From Dasypus novemcinctus (taxonomy: Eukaryota > Chordata > Mammalia > Cingulata > Dasypodidae), in NCBI RefSeq assembly GCF_030445035.2, contig NC_080690.1:35056796-35120795 (forward strand): 64,000 nt of DNA, given 5' to 3'. This document shows positions 29,846 to 64,000 of this stretch, one piece after another (positions within the stretch are counted from its first letter, which is position 1; each line of letters opens with the position of its first letter). The translations under genes were made by a program, and so were the position numbers. The notes under the pieces are model-generated. The model was not told the origin of the DNA. It did not search any database and worked only from the letters and a program-made list of their open reading frames with translations.

Positions 29846-32355
29846 GGAAGAGCAACACACTATGGGTATTCAGGAGAAGCTAGGGAAAGTTCTTAGAAAA
29901 GGTGGCAATTGAACGAAACTTTAAGGAATAAGAAGCTGGAGAAGAACAACATCCCAAATGGGGAGATAGTGACAGTAGGGAAGAACACATGAAGGCATGT
30001 TTAAAACTGTCGAATGAGAGGCAGTGGAGATAATTACTATTATTTCTGATCAGAGGGAGGGACAGAGTTCTGAGGCAGGTATAATATTTTGGGTGGCAAC
30101 AGGGGAGGGCTGAAGGGGGAGGATGGTCTAAAAAGCCTCAAGGCTGCCAAAGATGCTGTATCAAAACAAATGTTGAAGACCCTTGTTGGCAGTGCCAGCC
30201 TGAGATGCCTTTTGAGCTGGCAAAGTGTGTGCCTTCAAGGCCACTTGCCTTTCCTTCCAGCTCCCTTCTTTCCCTTCCAAGAAACTCCTCCCACCCCCTA
30301 CCCTGCTCTGGGATTTTCCAGCATCATAGGCAGCTCAGGGAATCTCACCCATACTGGGATCTCTGGAACTTATAAAATTGTCTGCTCAATGGTTATCATA
30401 AGATGGAGAGACTGAGGGTCAGAGAAGAGAAAGCAAATCTGAGGGAAAATCAAGATGGAACCCAGGCCTCTGAACTCCCAGACTTCTGTAAAGGGTCTCG
30501 GCACCATTGGCTGGAGCTGTTTAGGGCTGCCTTAACAGGAAGAGCCCACTTGGAAAGGCAGGGAGTGGGATCAGATTCTTTACAGCTTTAAAGAGCAAGT
30601 GCTTTTTAAAAAACAGCAAAGAAGATTGAGATGAAACTTAGCAAACAATATTGACTACCTACTGCATGGCCAGGACATGAGTTAAGTTCTTTTATATCTT
30701 AAAAGCTACAGTGTTGTGTGATCTATGTATGTTTAAAAGAAAATTTTTATTAAATTTTAAAAAGCTACAAGTATTTGAGTCCTATCAACAGCAAACATGT
30801 CTATACATATGTGTTAATATATTTGCAAGCTTAAGGTTAAACCTGAACAGTAAACTGTGCAGGCAAACTGGAAACATTTCAGAAATCCCCACCCATTTCC
30901 CATTCACCTGCAGGGGTTTACAATCATCTCAAAAGTAGACAGAGCTGGAGGCCCTCTTCTTCCTCTCCCTTGTGCCATTGTTCTCGAATGTCATGATTTG
31001 CAGAAATTGCTGTCTACAATTGTATTATGGATCTCCAGGTGACTTAAGGGATTTTCAAGGGCATTTTGGACCACATGTGATTTTTGCTGAATTACGAATC
31101 AAAATCTCTTTCCACAATTCCTGCCATTATCAGCAGCATATCAGGAATGGAGCTGGGGAATGGGAAAGAAAGATATTATGTACAAGAGGATTTCAAATCT
31201 GTGAGTGTTTATGGAGTGGCTGCCTTCAGCAAAGAGCATCAGGCAGCTGCTGGCTCTGGCTGTGAGGAAGGCCTTCCTGCTTGTTGCGTGTATTCTGTGG
31301 CCAGGAAGCACCATCATTCCTGCTTGGGGCTCCCCTCCCTCCTTCACGAGGTGCCTGCCATGGGAAACTTCCCATGTCTTAGAGTCAAGCTTCCCAAACC
31401 TACTATTACTGCTGTTCATTTCCAGGGCTCTGCCCCCAAACCTCTATGGGTTAGGGCAAAAAGCTGCATTTTAAACAAGTGCTCCAGAAAATTCTTGACT
31501 CAGCCAGCTCAGTCCCATGCATTGGGGAAACCTCATCTTGGAGCCTTTACCCTAAGTGAGGTGCGATGCCTGCTGGACTGGGGAAGGGGAGGTAGGGGTG
31601 ATACTCCTGGGTCCTGACCTGGTGGGTCTCGGAGCCTGGCTCTGTAATGGAAAGGGCACTGCAATGAGAATGGAGATGGCAATGGAGAATGGCAGGTCCT
31701 AGCACAACTGCACAGAGAAACTTCACCTCATTCAGTCTGTCTCCTCATGTTTATCTGGACCTAGGTCAAAATCGCAGAGCAGTGGGCCATGAGAAAACTC
31801 AAGCCAGTAGAAATGCTGCATTGGGCTCACATGATGATTTTCTTTTTAAAATTGATACCACATTTAAATATTGAGAGATTTCATAGACTTTTGCCTTGGC
31901 CCACCTACATTGCCACAAGCCAAAGACTGACTGGACCTGAGAAGTCAATGCCCCTTCAGAAAAAGTACATGCTTTCCAGTTTGCCCCAGTCCCCTCCATT
32001 CTCTCTTGCATCTCTCCTGGACATCTTCACTGCTTCTTGGCTACCTTCTGGCCTCTGTAGGTATCTGAGTTGATTCTGAATGTCCTTTCTACTTTTACTA
32101 CCCTGTGAGTCCAGAACCTGCAAAATCATCTTTCCCCAGCTTAAGAGTTAATCATCAGCTTCTTTTTATGTAAATGAGAACAGGAAAGACTTGCTTGGCT
32201 AATTCTCTCTGAAAAATCTTGATCTGATGCTATTCTTCACTGACTGTGTTCTGGTCAACATTTGCCTACAAGGAAGCCCTTTCTCACCCCTGACTGATGC
32301 TCTCTGAAGCCAGCAGCAGCTGTGGATATCCAGGAAGCTCAGGCGGGTTAATAAG
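29846..32355. other. Upstream region of CES5A, no gene seen
   Basis: Includes the likely CES5A promoter and 5' UTR. I see no clear TATA box close to the ATG and no CpG island. ORFs here look like chance. Confidence 0.45.
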
Positions 32356-61970
<29,615 letters not shown>

Positions 61971-62260
61971 GAAGTTATCTTGTTATGATTTCACATCCCT
62001 TCTCTCCTGCAATTTCTCTTACAATCGTTAGCTTCATTCTGAGTTTGGCTCCTCATCTGAGGATCTTGGTAAGAATGAGCTGCTTTACCTGATGTTTTAT
62101 GGATTTGGGATTGATCCTTAGTGGAATTCTTTTCAACATCAAAAAAAGGCCTTGGAGGACTACCAGATTTCTTCAGTAAATCTGGAGGAGGACTGGCCTA
62201 CTGGATGGTATAATAATAATCTTATTACTCACAGGAAATAAAATCAGAATGTAAAATATA
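61971..62260 (+). other. CES5A: CES5A 3' UTR
   Basis: Follows the stop codon and ends about 20 bp after an AATAAA at 62237-62242. Confidence 0.6.
62237..62242 (+). terminator. CES5A polyadenylation signal candidate
   Basis: AATAAA in 'caggaaataaaatcag', 267 bp after the stop. First canonical signal downstream of the CDS. Confidence 0.65.
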
Positions 62261-62462
62261 TACAGGGAATGGAATTTAATTCTTTGCTGAAAACTATCCC
62301 CCTGCCCTGCATTCAGCATCTAAGATGAAGCAGACTTCCTCCCAGAGAAGCGGCCTGTGTGTTACCTAAACGTGAGTCCACCAGCCCTCATCCAGGGGTA
62401 TCACTTGGCTTGAACTGGGTGTCCAGCCTGGCTCAATAAGATATGTGGGTAGGTGGGAAGGT

Positions 62463-64000
62463 GTATTAGTCAGCCAAAGGGGTACTGATGCAAAAATACC
62501 AGAAGTCTATTGGCTTTTATAAACGGTATTTATTTGGGGTAGGAGCTTACAAATACCAGGCCATAAAGCACAGGTTACTTCCCTCACCAAAGTCTATTTC
62601 CATATGTTGGAGCAAGATGGCAGCCAACATCTGCCAGGGTTCAGGCTTCCTGGGTTCCTCTCTTCCCAGGTCTTGCGTCTCTCCAGGCTCAGGATTCCTC
62701 TCTTCCTGGGGCTTGCTTCTCTTTCCTCTGTGTGCTTGCCTCCCGGGATCCAGCTTAAGACTTCAGCATTACTCCAACATCAAAACTTCAACATTAAAAA
62801 TCTCTCCTACTCTGTCCTTTGCCACGTTTTTTATCTGTGAGTCCCCACCCACTAAGAGGCAGGGACTCAATGCCCTACTGGCCCAAGAGATTTACTTGAT
62901 TGGATTATTGAATCCAATATAACCTAATATGCCCAGAGGAAAAGACCAGTTTACAAACATAATCCAATATCTATTTTTGGAATTCATCGATAATATCAAA
63001 CTGCTACACTCCATATTCTGAATTCCAAAAAGACATTACAATATTAAAAGAAAACATTAAATCAGTAGCAATGCAAGTACTAAATCATATCACAATCAAT
63101 TTAAAGAAATACAGTTTGTCTTGGGGCAAAGTCCCATCTGCTGTAGATCTCTGAAACTTACAGAACCATTTATCTGCTTCCATTACACAAATGGACAGAC
63201 AAAGGCTAAACATTTTCATAACAATAAGGAGAAATTGGGAGGGAAACATGAGTCATGGGTCCTTTACATTTCCATAAACCTGCAGGACATGCTTCATTAG
63301 ATGTCAAAGTCTGAGAGTCATTCTTAAGATGATGGTTTCTTCTCCTTGGTGAAACCCACCCTTCCCACATGCTTGCCCAATGGCCATTTTCTTGGGTATA
63401 CTCTCATCAAGCATCTGGGTGTCGACCAAGTGCCAGGCCTCACCATCCAAGAGTGTTGGGCTGATTTCCACACTTTACCCAATCTTTGGGTTAGAGACTT
63501 AACCCCCCTAGCACAGTGAGGTGAGGGCAACATACTCCTTAACCTTTGGCATACAGGCTCAACCCTCTCAGAGCAACAAGTGAGCACCTGGTCTTCCCTA
63601 ATCCATGGCAGACAGGCCACCCCTCTCAGACCCAAGGGGTGCTAAACTTAACCACCCAAATCCTTGAGGAATGTGCTCCACCCTCTCTGTATTCTGGGGC
63701 AGCAAAACTCTCCCAGAACATTGGGCAAGAACATCCACCCTCTTTAACTGCTGGGGCAAACTCATCCTCTCTGTACACATGGGTGGGTTTCCTCTCTTGG
63801 CCCAAGGTGAAGTCTTAATTTCAGTTCTCAGTTTCCATGGTGTTTCTCTTGAAGTCATTTCCCCTTCAATCTCTCCTTTCCATGTCCCTTTTATTACAGG
63901 ATGACAATAGTTTTGTTCATATAGCTCTCTCAGAAGTCTGTTGGTTTAGTACGCAGGAAGCAGGGGTCCAAGTTGTCAGATAGTAAGATATTTACAAGTC
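62463..64000 (+). repeat. Unclassified long interspersed repeat, runs off window
   Basis: 62463-63010 shares layout with 24545-24995. The following 1 kb (gcaaagtcccatctgctgta; ccataaacctgcaggacatg) looks like one element and includes degenerate tandem text at 63540-63780. No gene recognised; the ORFs through it are not protein-like. Confidence 0.4.

Noticed and set aside
31084-31617. 177-codon ORF upstream of CES5A
   Set aside because: Non-ATG start and no domain. It could be part of an unannotated upstream exon, but nothing supports that.

Overview
This is a mammalian genomic window, most likely from an armadillo (Dasypus, Xenarthra). The diagnostic signal is a set of tRNA-derived SINEs of the DAS type: long copies with the conserved 'gggtcaaggaggccc' and 'accactgggccaagtcc' blocks, plus short two-box copies. 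Xenarthran-looking LINE-1 3' tails accompany them. Species assignment is inference; no search could be run.

Layout: 1-5828 is an antisense LINE-1 broken by nested SINEs. 5829-14707 is a nearly complete endogenous retrovirus (ERV), on the + strand, inserted into that LINE-1 and flanked by a 6-bp target duplication. 14708-22150 holds further antisense LINE-1-derived sequence, a retrocopy fragment, and a SINE carrying an embedded minisatellite. 22150-32355 is intergenic, with a LINE-1 3' tail, an old ERV-L-like remnant, a MIR and a sense SINE. 32356-61970 is a complete 13-exon gene, CES5A (carboxylesterase 5A, cauxin): every splice junction has AG/GT signals, the phases match, and the joined CDS is 574 codons including the stop. 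Its introns contain several SINE, LINE and MIR insertions. 61971-62260 is its 3' UTR, and 62463-64000 is a long unclassified repeat that runs off the window.

The most interesting object is the ERV. Its two 406-bp LTRs differ at five positions, and all five are transitions at CpG dinucleotides, so the insertion looks very young. It has a tRNA-Pro primer-binding site; an intact 634-codon Gag with two zinc knuckles; a beta-like (class II) protease-RT-RNase H-integrase reading frame with one in-frame TGA; and a gamma-type Env (CWLC and CX6CC motifs) whose frame is broken in or near a run of ten C. It is therefore a beta/gamma chimera. I recall published work on an unfixed chimeric betaretrovirus with a gamma-type env in the nine-banded armadillo, and this may be a copy of it; I could not check that here.

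Three features of the ERV go beyond the standard gene set. (1) A 65-codon ORF encodes a two-membrane-span peptide. Its ATG is the first after the predicted env splice acceptor, and its stop overlaps the Env start as ATGA. (2) The ~90-residue Env leader carries an arginine-rich block followed by a leucine-spaced export-like motif, as in Rev/Rec/Rem-type proteins. (3) About ten YY1-like (GCCGCCAT) motifs interleaved with ETS-like (GGAAGTG) motifs lie within gag.
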